DNA of 64,000 nt, from assembly GCA_963930645.1 (NCBI GenBank), contig OZ005649.1, positions 39,727,664-39,791,663 of the forward strand, in the 5' to 3' direction. The DNA is from Salticus scenicus. Taxonomy: Eukaryota; Arthropoda; Arachnida; Araneae; Salticidae. Each line of letters opens with the position of its first letter. Position 1 is the first letter of the stretch. The notes under the pieces were generated by a model. The model saw nothing but the letters and a program-made list of their open reading frames with translations, ran no database searches and was not told the origin of the DNA. Shown here one piece after another: positions 1-12,700 of the stretch. A program made the position numbers and the translations under genes.

Positions 1-63
1 TTAAACAATTCGATTTTTAAGTAATTTTATCATTAAGCAATTACTCCGAATTTCAGCTTTTAA

Positions 64-98
<35 letters not shown>

Positions 99-957
99 AG
101 CACAGTAAACGATACATATGTGATAATAAATAAATAAATAAATCTTTTTTTTTCTAAAGATTAAATGTAAAATAAAATGTGAAGAAGAAAAATATTAAAT
201 CGAAAATTTCTTTGGGATAGAAGGAGGATAAATTAAGTAATAAGACCGATTTTTTTAATTTTTATTCAAATATAAATCCTCATAGCAATGCTGGATGTAA
301 GTCTGAAATAGCTTTAAGGAAGCGGATTACTGCTTTATTAATGTTTTTGAGTATTCCCAAATGACATTGATTGACGTGATTTTTTAATCTTGCAAAAAGG
401 AAAAAAAAAAATCGAAAGAACTTAGAAAGCTGAATAAGGAGGCAGAACAGTCACAAAAAATCATAGTTGTCAAATTGTATGTTGTTTTTTAAAGAATCAT
501 CACCACTGATTTCTAGTGCAATTAACCGTTGATTGTTGCAAGGAATTTGTTACTTAAGATCTCCATTAAAACTTAGTGGTACTACATCTTCCGGAAAACC
601 CGAAAAGCTTCACAATTGTACAAATGTTTTTACTGGCCAAATTTTGCATGTTTGTGATGTAATACTACAGTGCCTAGAATATACAGTGTGGGAAGCGCTT
701 ATAATGGAATGCTTGAAATACTGCTAAAAAAATTAAGCTTCCCAGATGGCGCTGTGATGGAATTTTTTGCTTAAATCGAAAAGTTGATTGGCTTTTCCCA
801 GTTTCGTCTGCTCAGACTTGTGATCTAAGTACATATTAACCAATAGGGAGTTTTTCAAGCAATAAACTCGATCGCACTGACCTGACTCGTGAGAGGCTTA
901 ATTTTTAAGGCGCAGATTTGCTGGGTCGCTGTTCACACTTACAGGTATGTCTGTGAT

Positions 958-1119
958 CCAGGGATGTTTGTGACCCCGGAAATTGCTACCAGAATTTTTT
1001 AATAGTGATATTATTGGAAGTTTTCTAGTAATGTTTGAAAATTAAATATAACCAAAAATACAATTCATAATTACTGGTGGGAAATAAAATAAAAAAACCC
1101 GGAACGCAAACATCCCTGG
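958..1119. mobile_element. Short TIR element (MITE, ~162 bp)
   Basis: Inverted ends CCAGGGATGTTTG ... CAAACATCCCTGG, with CCCGG-type sequence just inside each arm. It sits inside a wider inverted pair: ctacagtgcctagaata near 665 and tattctaggcgctgtag near 1121. Confidence 0.6.
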
Positions 1120-1841
1120 TATTCTAGGCGCTGTAGTAATACTCAACTGTTCTTAGACTGGTCCTTGATAAAACATTGCCTCTATAGCCCTTCTGAAGCT
1201 TTTCAAAAAGCCCGCAAAGTCTCCATTACTTTATGCCAAAATTCGAAACAAATCTTGGTAACTGACTGTTGCTCGAAATTGATATTATTCGTTATTAGAA
1301 TGCACCAGAAAAAAGTCGTTCGTAAAAAAAAAGTTAGGAGTCATTAAATGACTATAGGATATATTCAATGGCGCATATTACATTAGTTACATACAAAGAG
1401 GAAATTTAACTCATTTTTATTAGAGTCCATATTAAATCCCCCCCCCCCCCCAAAAAAAAAAAAAAAAAAAAAAAAAAATTAAATATATGAGTGAAAGGCA
1501 ACGCTATAGTATATCAGTCTCATTACTTAATTTACACTGCTTGTATGTACTTGAAAAAGACATTTTTAAACTTCAAGGTTTTTTTTTTTCCCTCAAATGT
1601 TTTTAGTTCAAAGAATTCAATCGAAAGTTAAGCTTAAGTATGTATTCATTTTCTTTATATCTATAATTTTCCAACCTTTCTATGAAAATTCTTATTAATT
1701 ATGAACAGAAACTTGTTCGATTCTGGAAAAGGATATTTTTAAGGCAGGTTTACTGTTAGTGAAACTTATCTTCAGATTATTTTTTTTCCATTCATACATA
1801 TATATATCATGTACTGCTGGAGTTGTTGTACCCGGGCGCTA

Positions 1842-2365
1842 ATAAAACTCACAAGTCCCACAAGCTTCTTAGTTGTCACGTACTATGAAGGATGAAATTG
1901 CAGACAAGGACTTCACAAGAAAACCACCTTCTTTTCTGGAACACATCTTTATTTAGTATCCATATCGTGGCTTGGGTTGTATGGAAGGCAATGGAGATCT
2001 AACCCTCTGAGCATTAGCGGGGTATTGGAATCGACGTCCCAACCGCGAATATCGGAATTTGCCGTAAACTCACATCAAAATTGTAGACGATCTCGCACGT
2101 TCATTAACTTTCAGATCCTGCGGCTGGCTTAGCCTTTTCAGGCAACTATTAGCAATTAAGAGCTCTGGAAGAAGACTCTTTAATTTTGGCGTGTTTCAAC
2201 TTTTATAGTCATAATTTTGGCATATTTCTGGCGTAATCTTAATTTCTTTTCCAATTTTTTTGTTTGTTATATTATATTATCTAATGACGCAATGCGTCTT
2301 TGTATCCTATTGTCCAATGACTTCGCGCAGCTAGACAAGATGGCGCCTGAATTCGCCGTCATAAA
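1842..2365 (-). repeat. Possible solo LTR
   Basis: The composition is richer in GC than the flanks. On the - strand there is a TATAAAAG box near 2200, an AATAAA near 1945-1955 and an end at CCCGGGTACAACA. No target duplication could be fixed, so the limits are approximate. It could also be another dispersed repeat. Confidence 0.3.
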
Positions 2366-2713
2366 AATCAATATTTATAAATATCTGACATAAGTAATCA
2401 AACTCTAATTCCCATCGATTATTGGTCATAAATTTTGAACATCATCTATAAACATCATTTAACTTATTGATGGAATATTTCAGGCCCCAGATGCTCATTC
2501 AATTTAAATTATTAACTTGTTTATTCATTTTCGAATGATCGCGATTACGAAATTCCGTTTTTTATTTCCCATACAATTAAAGTAACTTACTGCCTGATAT
2601 GAGATTTTCTTTAAGCCATTTTGCATTAAATAATACTTTAAAATATGAAAATAATATTTTAAAATATAAAAATACTAATTTAAATCTTACCTCTTTTTCT
2701 GTCCTATTATATA

Positions 2714-2927
2714 CAGTCGGCTGCAAAATTATTCGAGCACTAGCCAATAATTCCTATATTTAAAAAGTACACTTAAGACTGTTTTGCTAAGTAAATCCTT
2801 GTCGAATCATGTTCTTAGACTGATTAAGAACATGACTCGACAAGGATTTATTTAACAAAGCTGTATTAAGTGTACTTTTTTTTGGCAAGGATTATTGCTA
2901 GTGCTCGAATAATTTTGCAGCCGACTG
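2714..2927. mobile_element. Palindromic hairpin MITE, family H, copy 1
   Basis: Tc1/mariner-like ends CAGTCGG...CCGACTG with TA on both sides. The whole ~214 bp is one inverted repeat whose centre is gttcttag ... ctaagaac. It shares the arm blocks ttcctat, agtacactta, ttgttaaataaatcc and ttgtcgaatcatgtt with ten other copies. This copy is of the subtype with end CAGTCGGCTGCAAAATTATT. Confidence 0.9.
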
Positions 2928-2935
2928 TATATATA

Positions 2936-3060
2936 CACCCCGCGACAAATAGATACAAAGGGTACAAAGGGTTTTTAGGTACAAAAGGGTACAAAGGGTT
3001 TTTTCTTTGATTTTTCATAAAATAACATTATCTAATTATTATCATAAAATAACACTATTC
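2936..3060. mobile_element. Half copy of the CACCGCGACAAA-type TIR element
   Basis: tacaccccgcgacaaatagatacaaagg matches the left end of the element at 3133. The internal ttcataaaataacattatctaa is the inverse of the internal part near 3280-3310. The tacaaaggg motif is locally repeated. Confidence 0.45.
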
Positions 3061-3132
3061 CTGGACTAACTTTTATTTTGAGACTAATTTAGAAAAATTT
3101 TAAGACTAAAATTTTTCTAATTTAAGACTATA

Positions 3133-3352
3133 CACCGCGACAAAAAGATAGGAACAAAGGTCTTTTTTTTTATAATTTTTGAATATGATTATTATGAATA
3201 TGAATGTTTTAAATATGTTTCAAATATTTAATATGTTTTTGATATGATAATATTTTGTTATGATAGTAAATGATCAGCACAATTTAGATAATGTTATTTT
3301 ATGAAAAATTAAAAAAAAAAAACCTTTGTTCCTATCTTTTTATCGCGGAGTG
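3133..3352. mobile_element. TIR element (MITE, ~220 bp, TA target)
   Basis: Ends CACCGCGACAAAAAGATAGG and the inverse CCTATCTTTTTATCGCGGAG, with TA on each side. No coding capacity. Confidence 0.7.
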
Positions 3353-3539
3353 TATATAAACGGATATATACAAATACAGTATAGCAATGCGGTAAACAGC
3401 AATTCAAATGTTAGGTATGAATTCAGATCGTGTTTGAGAGAAATTAAGAAAGAAAATATTAAATGGGACAAAACTCTTGAATACTTACTTTATAAAACTT
3501 ATATGTATATTAAATGTAACGTTATAATTTCTTAATTTA

Positions 3540-4290
3540 CAGTAGAGCACCGATTATCCACGAAATTGGGTGACAAGGGCATCGCGGATATCGAAAATCG
3601 TGGATAAGCCGAAAAACAGAATAAAATGGTGTGTGCAAACCACTGAGCTGAAGAACAACTGGAGCAAATGCTTCCAATACTTTTGCACAGTGTTCGTGAG
3701 TGCCAGTTTTTCTGCAATCGTTCGCCTGCCTTGCATGGCAAGCAACATTTGTCGTATTGTCTATTACTATTATAATCTTTAAAGAATTAAAATTTAAAAT
3801 TGTAATGTCATGTTTAGCATATGGTTGTTCGAACAGACAACCTTTACACAATTTTACTTTGAAATATAAATATATCAAACGCTTTTTGCCATGCAAAGCT
3901 CGGAAGACAAACCTTCAAAAAACGGCACGCGAAAACCGGTCTAGCATTTCCTCCAGTTGTTCTTCAGCTCAGTGGTGCAAACTGGAAAAAAGCATATTTC
4001 AGCAAAAAAAAAACTACGTTTTATGTTACAAAAAATATTGTGCAATGGTCAGCAGTTTGTGTTTTTGCTTTAAAATGTCTCGCATTGTTGTTTCCCCTAT
4101 ACTGCAATATAAACTGTAATCCAAATATATCTGCTTTCTTGAAGAGCCACTTTCTATTTAAGAAATCCTTTCAAGTTTTTGTGCAAATTGTTAACACAAC
4201 CTTCTTTCGTTTTTCGGCCATTATTATTTTTTTTTCCGAAGCTTTCAAATTTGCGGATAATCCGCGCTCGCGGATAATTGGTGCTCTACT
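3540..4290. mobile_element. Non-autonomous Tigger/pogo-like element
   Basis: Ends CAGTAGAGCACCGATTATCC and the inverse GGATAATTGGTGCTCTACTG, of the Tigger/pogo type (CAGT..., TTATCC). A TA lies before the left end; the right-hand TA is altered. ORFs inside show no transposase motif. Comparison with the duplicated intron near 13430-13455 indicates the empty site. Confidence 0.7.
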
Positions 4291-4564
4291 GTTGTATTGT
4301 GCTTACAGTAATATTTGCAATTTCTGTAACTACGTAATTTTTGAGAATGCATCGGTATTGAAAACTGAGAACAGCACTTATAATTCAAGTCCATATTACT
4401 TGGACAAAATACGCAGGTTCAAGTACGTGCTCTCATTTTTACTTATTTTTGTTTTTGTTCTTTTTTTTTTTTTTATCAAGGTTTAAGTATATAAATATTG
4501 AGAAGAAATAAGATAGATTTTAATGTGATAATTTTTCGTATAAGCTCCGAAATCATTTTTTTAA

Positions 4565-5201
4565 CACGTTCGTCGCCCAACATGATTCGACGGAGTTTCT
4601 TGCCAGGCCCAAATCCGACCGCCGAAGCTCTAGCCCGTAAACAGGAAATAGCAAGGAAGGCGGGAAATAGCAAGGATGCAATTCGAGTAACGTTTTCAAA
4701 CCTTCGATTCATTACAAAGTATTTAGTTCCGAAATGGAGAGAGCAATAAGATGTTCGGCCAGAGGACTGCCTGAGATCCCACTGCAGTTATCCCAGATCC
4801 TTCATTTAGTCGAGAATCATACTTTTTTAGAGACTCGCGTCAGTTACTTTTTTATCCTCAAAATGAACATTGGACAGCGTAAAAGCATAATAGAAAGTAA
4901 GGAAGGTAGTGATGGCGAAGTAGTGAGTTTTAGAAGAAAAGAGATAAATAGAATTTCATAGTATAATATAATATGTTATCCTAAATATAAATCAATAAAA
5001 TGTATAGTATAATGTGTATATTTTTAGTATTTTTACGCTGTATATGCTATATTTATATTTCAGTGCTTATTCCATTAAATTCCTTTCAAAACTCCAAACG
5101 AAAATCCTATTAACTTGAACAAGAACAGCGTCACCCATATTTGGGTGACGGGGCCCCCACAGAAGCATCACCCAGATATGGGTGACGTGGCGACGAACGT
5201 G
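4565..5201. mobile_element. piggyBac-like non-autonomous element, TTAA-flanked
   Basis: TTAA at 4561-4564 and 5202-5205 flank ends CACGTTCGTCGCCC and GGCGACGAACGTG. Sub-terminal repeats cacccatatttgggtgacgg and cacccagatatgggtgacg lie near the right end. No complete transposase is present. Confidence 0.8.
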
Positions 5202-5397
5202 TTAAGTGGAATAAAATGTAATGTGGTCGTGCCCTTTACGGGAATAAAATAAACATTTGGGTTGCGTAATTGAAAAACATTCGCTTAAAACAAAATTAAA
5301 AGTACATAAAGTGACAATTCATCTGTTTTTAAGCATTAAAAATGTTGTTTACTAAATTTCTCTAATTATATAGTTTTCTAAACCATGCTTACTAATA

Positions 5398-5764
5398 CAG
5401 TCGAACCTCGTTAGCGTAAACACGCTTAACGTGAATTACTTTTAACATGAACGTTTCCACAATCTCCGTCAAAATGAAGATTAGTTTAGTTATATGAAGA
5501 TTAGCAGGGGCAATAAAACTATCAGAAAACTATGGAAGCGCCGAAGTGAAGCGCTTCCAAAAGCAGAGGAAGAATCAATTCAGTCTTTCGACGAAGCGAC
5601 GTTACTTGATTACTTTTTAAAATCTTAAATAGGGAAGCGCTGCTTCCATAGCTTTCATGAACGCTTCGCCACTGAAGCGTGATACTGATAGCATGAACTA
5701 CGGATAACATGAACAACTTCCACCCTCCCCCCCCCCCTTAAGTTTCGCGTTAACGAGGTTCCAG
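5398..5764. mobile_element. Tigger-like MITE, family B, longer copy
   Basis: It starts CAGTCGAACCTCGTTAGCG and ends CGTTAACGAGGTTCCAG. The copy at 25382 shares both halves but lacks 5506-5683. The extra part is unevenly palindromic (gaagcg/cgcttc blocks) and may be a relic of the parent element or a nested insertion. Confidence 0.7.
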
Positions 5765-5960
5765 TATAAACATGTGCCAATTTTATTTACGTAAATGTTA
5801 CAATAAGATACTGAAATAAGGATGCATTTCTAGAAAATAATATATATATAAATTTAAATATTTGTTGAATTATTTGTGAGAAATATATTTTTCATCTGTT
5901 ATTTTATTAATTCTTAAAAGTCGATTAGAATGCTAAAACTTTACAATATTTCCTTTTCAG

Positions 5961-6036
5961 ATAAATACGGAAGACATTTTTCAGTGGATCTCGGTAGAGA
6001 CATTATCTTCTTCTGTGATCTTGAGTACGATATGGT
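5961..6036 (+). CDS. Asp-box gene, visible exon 1
   Basis: The acceptor is ccttttcag before 5961 and the donor GTAAGT starts at 6037. The exon enters with two bases of a split codon and leaves with two (GT). It reads K-Y-G-R-H-F-S-V-D-L-G-R-D-I-I and then a stretch with one Cys. SVDLGRDI looks like an Asp-box that has lost its final aromatic residue. The sequence just upstream of this acceptor is duplicated upstream of exon 2. Confidence 0.65.
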
Positions 6037-6716
6037 GTAAGTGCCACGATAAATTCATTTTCTATTTTTTTTTTTTTTTTTTTTTTCAGTCTGCATTTTA
6101 ATAGGCATGTCTTCATAATTAATAAACTGAATCTGGTTAATATAACCAAATTAAAATAAACAAGTTAACTTCAACATTACTATGGATGCAGTACACACTC
6201 ATGTAGGTAAAGATGTATGTAGGTAAAGATGTATACGCCTTATTTATCTTCAAAACTGTGAATATATATCCATGATAATTTATTATAGATGAATTATAAT
6301 TATCGATAATTATTAACGAGTTACCTGTAGATAATTCGTAGTTTTTCCATGAATCTCTTTGATAGTTTGCAAGCCATCTAGTCTTATTTTAGGACTAAAC
6401 ATGCTGTCAGTGGGATATCATTTTCCGAATAATGACTAAATCAATCAGTATAAATGCAATTTATAACAACTTTTTTTTTTTTTTTTAAACCCAATTCTTC
6501 CTCTTGCCAATTGAAACATCTTTACTGGGGTCCAAACTGAAAGTGTCTATTAGGCTGTTAAAGCTTAATTCTTATTATTAAGACGTAATCGCTTATTTTA
6601 AAACACATGATATACTCAGAATAGCACCAAATTAAATGATTTATTAACACGCTTTTATTAGCTTCACGTGTATGTATGTTTGTAACCGCTCTGGGAGCAA
6701 ACAAAAAATCTATACT

Positions 6717-6752
<36 letters not shown>

Positions 6753-9700
6753 TTCCCTACGTGAACGCTGTGGCTGTGAGGTAAAGCTCCGGGCTGTTAT
6801 TTAAGCGTACAAAAAGAAAGTTATTTTAACTCTCTAGCTTACTATATATATAATTGCGGACGCCAAATAAACTTAAAGCATACAAAAGAAGTTATTTTAA
6901 ACTCCTAAGCTTTCTAAAAAACTAAATAATAATTTCTAACAACAAAATCTACTTGCTGCTTTTATTCCATTGAAAAATTTGAATACTGAGAAAAAAAAAC
7001 TAGATGCACGCTCACGAGCATCATCTCAATAAGCTTTTTTTTTTTTTACAATAACAAAAATACATCACGTGAGTTAAAAATATAAAAATGAGAGAAATAA
7101 ATAAAACATGGACAATATCTAACAGAGAATAAAATAAAACATGGACAATATCTAACATCCTCCCACCTTTTGATTATATCTTATAATCAAAACTCTATAT
7201 TTTGACATCTCTAGAAGATTTCATAAACTTCACAAAATCAGTCTATCTGGCATTTTAATTAGTCTTCCAGATCTAGTCTTTCTAATTTCCCTGCAGGACT
7301 TATCCTCCAAAAGCTTTTCAATTTGTGCTTCCTTCACAGCTGGATTAGGAAACATATTTTCAGCACCGTTACTAGATGATACTTCTAGAGGATAGATTCT
7401 TTGTATTGGTCGAAGTATCTCTGAATGAGATGTTTGTAACTTTACGAGACGCACTTTTCCATCTTTGCCATGAATAAGCTCTATGATGCGTCCTAATGGC
7501 CAGTGCATCCTTTTTTTATTGTCCGCTCCCACCAATACAATGTCTCCTACAGAAACTGTCTGTTGGCTTCTTCTCACATTCGGTCGCTGAATAAGTAAAC
7601 CCAAATACTCTGATCTAAATCGATTTCTTAAACATTTCTGCAGTGCTTGTCTATATTTAAGCCTTCGTTTGAAAGAGTTTCCCTCGACTGCATCAATGTC
7701 TGGCACAATATATTCATGAATATCTTTCAAAAACATGGCAGGAGAAATTGGCTTAATAGATTCTTGCTCTGACATGTAAGTCAAAGGTCGAGAATTGATA
7801 ATGCTTTCGCAATCAGCCAATACAGTAATCATTTCTTCATAATTCAAGCACGCTCGCCCAAGGACTCTTTTTAATAGATCTTTCATCAGTCTGATGAGCC
7901 TCTCCCACCATCCGCCCCACCACGCCGCAGTTGGCGGATTGAATTTCCATTCAATTGAATTGGTTGCTGCATCCTTTTGTATATGATTCCAGTTCAGTCG
8001 TTTCAAATAGTTGGCTGCACCAACAAAATTAGAGCCATTATCGCAATATATAATGGAACATCTTCCTCTACGAGATATAAATCTTCTTAAAGCCATCAAA
8101 AAAACCTCGGTAGATGCTGATGTAACAAGTTCAAAATGTAGGTACTGCCCGATAGATAGCACATGTGAACAAGATAACCCAACTCTTTTGATTGTCTTTC
8201 AGAAACAAACGACCAGCCATATCAATACCAATGATCTGAAACACAGCTGCATCTTTTACTCGATTTTCTGGTAGAGAAATAGGCGAAGATTCCACGTTCT
8301 TAGAGTTGAATCTTTTACAAGTAGTACATTTAGATAAAACAGATGTCACAGTTCTTCTTCCATTCAAAATCCAATATTTTTCTCTAATCAAATTTAAAAG
8401 TATCTGAGGACCTGCGTGACAATTTTTCAGATGAAAATATGAAATTAGTCGTTTAACAACTTCATGATTAGATGGTAGAACGATAGGTGTGAGAAAATCC
8501 TTCTTGTCTTGTCTGTACAAAATTTTAGTTTTCACGCGTATTGTATCTTCCTCATCTTTGAAAGTCTCAAGAGTTTTCAATTTCTCATAATCTTTAGAGG
8601 AAAAAGCTTCCTTCTGAATCATCCAAGCTATTTTCATTTCTGCTTTGTGAAATTCCTGACTTGTCAATTCTCCTTTCACTTTATCCTTTGGATTACAAGT
8701 ATTATGTTTAAAACGGAAAATCCATCCAACAAGGCGCACGATTTTCTCATAACATGAAAAATATTGATAGTACCAAGTATTCTGTGAATTTTCCTCTACA
8801 TTTATCAGTAATTTTGTAGATTTTAACTTTTCTCTTTCAACGTCTTCTTCATTTATATTCTGGCAGAGGAAATTCATATGTTTATTATACTCATATGGAT
8901 TCTTAAGCCACGATGGACCCTCCCACCATTTGAGAGAGACAAGTTGTTTGGCTTTACAACCTCTAGAGGGTAGATCCGATGGGTTCATTTCACTGGGTAT
9001 ATATTTCCATAAAGAAGGATCAGTCAAACTCCTGATTTCTTGAACTCGGTTCCTGACGAAAACTGACCAGTTCTCTTCTCTGATTATCCATGCAAGAACT
9101 GTCGTGGAATCACTCCAAAAATATCTTTCCATATTTTCCCAACTGAATGCATCTGTTACTGATTTCGATAATCTAGCACCAATCAAAGCCGCTAAAAGCT
9201 CCATTCGAGGTATAGTTGGGCACTTTAAAGGACTGATGCGGGATTTGGCAGCCAGAAGGAATAATCTCACTTGATCAGCTTTTTCTATTCTCAAAAATAC
9301 AACAGCAGCATAAGCCTGATTACTAGCATCACAAAATGTATGAAGAGTACATTTTTTTAAATTATCTGGAGTGACTTGAATGTATCGCGGAATCTCAATT
9401 TCTTCCAATATATTTAATTCACGAAACCATCCGATAAACTCGTTTTTTAGATCCCCGGTAATTTCTTCATCCCAGGTTAAACCAATTTTCCAGGTTTTCT
9501 GTAACATCATCTTGGGGCAAATCATGACTGGTGAAGTAAAACCAATTGGATCAAAAACTTTATGTGCCACTGATAACATAGTACGTTTTGTTATTTTCTC
9601 CAGATTTACATCTTTCGTCCAGGATACATTGACCTTTAAAATGTCCGAAAATCTGTTCCAGTGTAATCCAAGTACAACAGCTTCTTTATTGTGTTCCGAG

Positions 9701-12700
9701 CCTTTTCTCTCTTCTGTATGTTCCCATCCTCTTAGGTCGAATCCGCCTTTAGACATTAGTTTTTTAGAGCAAGTAATAAATTTCTTTAACTCTTCCTCCG
9801 TACGGACACTCGTAACAACATTGTCAACATAGAAGCTTCTCAACAATCTTTGTTTAAGTTCTGTGTCGTATTCTTCATCATTTTTAATATGGTATTCTAT
9901 TACTGAAGCTAGCAAAAAAGGTGAACTCTTGACTCCAAAAACGACTCTAGCATGACGAAATATTCTCAGCTCACTTTGTTCTGGATTGCTCCACCAGAGG
10001 AAACGTAAAAAATCCCGATCTTCTTTCCGGATGCTTATTTGCAAAAACGCTTTTTTGATATCAGCTAAGACACCGAATTTATTTTCTCTAAATCGCAAAA
10101 GTATGTCAGGAATTAATTCAATGAGATTTGGACCGCAGTGTAGACATTGATTCAAAGATGGATGGTTTTGGATTCTTGCTGATGCGTCAAATACTGGACG
10201 AATTGGAGTAGTGCTATTCTCCTTTATAACTGGTCGATGAGGTAAGTAGTGTCCATAAAAGGACCTTTCACATTCAGGGACCTCTTCAATAATTTTGTCG
10301 CCAAGCCATCCTAAAAGTACTTCCTCATATTTTTCATAAATATTACTCGCAAGTAGTTTTTGTGTGACATTGGTTAACCTTTTCTTGGCTAAACACAAAT
10401 TATCAGGTAAAGGTGGTTTATCTTCAGCCCATGGTAAGGATATTTCATAACGACCGTCTTTATTCCGTGTTACTGTCTGTAGAAAGTGCTCTTTTACTTG
10501 ACGATCTACTTCCATCTTACATAGCTTTTCGATTGGATCACTTATTCCAAGTAAATCTAATCTCCATAAGTCAGAAATTTCTGCTTCTTTTACAAACATG
10601 GAAGTAACTGATAGAGCGGAACTTTTCCCATTAATGTCCAGCCAAAAAGTGTTTCCATTGCAACTAGCCCAGAAGACAACACTTCTCTTCGACCTGTCAA
10701 TAGTTTACCGATTATATCGGCTCCAATCAGTACTTGAATAGACTCATCTGCATCGCCAACATCTGTCAAAACAATGCCTTTCTCGGCCAATTCTTTCAGC
10801 CAAGAACCTTTTCCCACAGGCTTAACATTTTCACATATAATATTTTGATCCAAAACTTCAAAATTGCATCTGAATTTCCCTGTCAAATCTCTTAATCTTA
10901 TTTTATAAAAGCTATGTTCATATTCTTTGGTTGAGACTCCGCCAAAAAGTGAATGTACAACCTTTTCTTTTTTAATGGCTGCATATTTCATTTCTTCTGC
11001 TAATTTCTTCAAAATATACGATCTTTGTGAACCAGTATCTAAAATTAGACGAATATCCTTTTCTTTATTATCAGAGACGACTTTTGCTTTGAGAGTTTGA
11101 AGAAATACCCTTGGATTTTTATTGAAATTTGCCATATTTACTTCACTTTCATTTGACTTTTCTTTCTCTTCTCGTTCATTTGTTTTGCCTTTATCAAGAC
11201 TTTGGCACATCACGGTGGAATGTTTTCTATCACAGATAAAACACTTCAGGACAGCTTTACACTGTTTGGTAGTGTGACCTGACCCCAAACAGAGGAAACA
11301 GCACTTCTTATCCTTTAGAACATTCTGTTTCTCATTAAAACTCATCTTTCGTGCCGTAAAACAGTCTGAACTCATATGCTTTCCATTACAAAACACGCAA
11401 TTTTTCTTTAGATCCTGTTTAAAAGAAGTCGTTAATAAAGTAGAGGCAGTGGGTATAGGCTTAACAACATCAGTATAAGTCCTTCTTTTTCTATAATTTC
11501 GGTCATCATTTTTCTTCGCCAGACCAAAACCTGCTACCGCCAAATTTATTCTTTCATCTCCTTCAACTTCACATTTGAGAAATTGCATCAAATTGTCCAA
11601 CCGTTCTTTCGCATCAGAACTAGTAGAAACAATGTTACTTCTATTCCAAGCTTTCAAAAATTCAGCTGGAAAACAGGATTCTACCATAGGATATAATATA
11701 GAAGCGCATTTATCAGTAGTGACACCCAACGTTTCAAGAGCCCTTAAATATGATTCAAGTTTATCGTACAATGAAGTAAGAGAAAAGTTTTCTTTTGTAT
11801 GAGCAACTATAATTAATTTTAATAATTCTCTAACGTACACTTCAACTAGAAGATCATCTCTTCCATAACGAGCTTTTAGACTCTCTATAACTTTGGCATA
11901 GTTGGCGCCAGTTGGCGGAAAACTGTCTACGACTTCTCGTGCTCTGGAACCAGCGACCGTTGCTTGAATGAGGTACTGGAATTTGTTTTCTGGAGGAATA
12001 TCGTTATCTTTATCTATCTGCTCAAACTGACTCCAGAATGGTAGCCATTCTTTTAAATCCCCATCAAATTGTCGGAATTGTAACTTGGGTAAGGAAATTT
12101 TTCTTCTAGATGAATTATTTTCATTAACAGTTAAAATTGACTCCCCTTGAATGTAGGCCTGTGACTGTATTCTAGCCAATTCCAACTGTTGGTCTAATTC
12201 CATCTTCTTTATCTCTAATTCTTGATTAAGCTTTTCTAATTCAATTTTTTCTTCTTGTTCAAGTTTAAGTTTTTGTTGCTGAAGATCTTTTTCTTGCTCG
12301 ACTTTCAATTTTTCTTTTTCTTGCCTCTCAACAACAGCCGTTGATAGAATTTCTTGCACAAAATTGGGATCATTTTTATATTCGTTGCTATTCAAAATAA
12401 TTTCCTTCAAGGTAGCAATAGTACATTCAGGAGGAATTATTTCGCCAAGCTCTTCCGCTACAAACTTCAGATCGGCTTTTCTAAAACCTTTAATTGCTTG
12501 AAACATTGTTTTACTTCGTCCTGTCGCGTAGACGTCACAAAATGTTATTTAAGCGTACAAAAAGAAAGTTATTTTAACTCTCTAGCTTACTATATATATA
12601 ATTGCGGACGCCAAATAAACTTAAAGCATACAAAAGAAGTTATTTTAAACTCCTAAGCTTTCTAAAAAACTAAATAATAATTTCTAACAACAAAATCTAC

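Larger units (their letters stand above)
3500..5900 (+). repeat. Intron segment, copy 1 of an intragenic duplication
   Basis: Blocks here recur in order at 13400-17750: atttctgtaacta...taatttttga, ctctcattttta, gataagatagatttt-type, aattcatct...gttgtttac, tagttttctaaaccatgctta, and tgttgaattatttgtg...tctgttattttatt, which ends close to the acceptor of exon 1. The copies differ by transposons inserted since. Confidence 0.75.

Noticed and set aside
533..1347. Two small + strand ORFs
   Set aside because: They overlap nested inverted repeats and lack splice signals, motifs or codon bias; I treat them as chance ORFs.
4040..4486. 148-codon ORF on the + strand
   Set aside because: It runs through the right end of the Tigger-like element and into intron sequence, has no motif and is composed of Phe/Ile/Asn-rich AT translation.
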